Notes under the pieces: model-generated
What the model was told of the DNA's origin: nothing
What the model saw: only the letters and a program-made list of their open reading frames with translations
Databases searched by the model: none
Translations under genes and position numbers: made by a program
Source of the DNA: CAZOGW01 sp964579415
Lineage (GTDB): Bacteria > Actinomycetota > Acidimicrobiia > Spongiisociales > UBA5794
DNA length: 6,410 bases
Assembly (NCBI GenBank): GCA_964579415.1
Contig: CAZOGW010000154.1
Span: forward strand, 1-6,410
Reading direction: 5' to 3'
Shown: piece after piece, positions 6,261 to 6,410 of the stretch
Position numbering within the stretch: position 1 is the stretch's first letter
How the letters are laid out: each line of letters begins with the position of its first letter

Positions 6261-6410
6261 TTCGTCTCCCCCCGGGCTTCGCGGAGACGGGTTCTTCATC
6301 TCCCCCCGGGCTTCGCGGAGACGGGTTCTTCATCTCCCCCCGGGCTTCGCGGCGGCGGGTTCTTCATCTCCCCCCGGGCTTCGCGGAGACGGGTTCTTCA
6401 TCTCCCCCCG
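6261..6410. repeat. 34-bp direct tandem repeat array, 4.4 copies, continuing past the window
   Basis: Head-to-tail units of exactly 34 bp begin at 6261, 6295, 6329, 6363 and 6397; the fifth is cut after 14 nt by the window end. Each unit has a TTCATCTCCCCCC part followed by GGGCTTCGCGGAGACGGGTTC. Copies 2 and 4 are identical. Copy 1 differs at 6264 (G for A), and copy 3 at two bases (6353 C for A, 6355 G for A). Each unit except copy 3 contains a short inverted repeat, TCTCC/GGAGA. There are no spacers, so it is not a CRISPR array. As 34 is not a multiple of three, the frame shifts at each unit, and on the minus strand each ordinary unit puts a TGA in one frame, so the array is not a coding repeat on that strand. 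Confidence 0.97.

Larger units (their letters stand above)
6082..6410. other. Intergenic region upstream of the GT4 / six-hairpin / GH130 operon
   Basis: No convincing gene is present on either strand. From the operon side outward it holds a leader with a GC hairpin (6138-6154), a -10-like element (6162-6167), a 5-bp stem CCCGT/ACGGG (6202-6206 with 6212-6216) and the 34-bp repeat array from 6261 to the window end. On the plus strand no ATG, GTG or TTG occurs between 6169 and 6410. On the minus strand a 44-codon frame runs from an ATG in the array (6299) to TAG (6167-6165); it is treated as a finding, not a gene. Confidence 0.7.

Noticed and set aside
6261..6410. CRISPR array
   Set aside because: The 34-bp units are contiguous, with no unique spacers, and no cas-like gene is present.

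Overview
The window is high-GC DNA (roughly two thirds G+C by eye) with tightly packed genes, frequent GTG starts and overlapping stop/start codons. This fits an actinobacterium, possibly one of the less-studied lineages such as Acidimicrobiia. That placement is an inference from composition and style; there is no marker gene here.

Layout. Bases 1-1173 (+) hold the 3' part of a gene for a protein with beta-propeller-like repeats and no recognised family; its start lies outside the window. A 7-bp hairpin follows directly after its stop. Bases 1263-2318 (+) encode a family GT4 glycosyltransferase of the AviGT4-like type. Only 13 bp beyond its stop, convergent on the minus strand, ends a compact three-gene operon. 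In transcription order this is a second, different GT4 glycosyltransferase (mannosyltransferase-like type, 6081-4858), a six-hairpin (alpha/alpha) glycosidase-like protein (4871-3798), and a long-form family GH130 beta-mannoside phosphorylase/hydrolase (3798-2332). The three genes overlap one another by 14 nt and by 1-4 nt, so their translation is probably coupled. Bases 6082-6410 contain no convincing gene. They hold the operon leader, with a weak -10-like element and a GC hairpin, and then a head-to-tail array of a 34-bp repeat that runs off the right end.

How the genes may work together. None of the four carbohydrate-active proteins shows a signal peptide or membrane segment, so the module looks cytoplasmic. 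Two nucleotide-sugar-dependent glycosyltransferases beside a GH130 enzyme and a six-hairpin protein suggest one pathway that both builds and breaks down a glycan or glycoconjugate, plausibly mannose-containing. The sugar, the linkage and the product cannot be read from the sequence. The main points for a second look are the gene module itself, the unusually long GH130, the unrecognised six-hairpin protein and the 34-bp tandem array.
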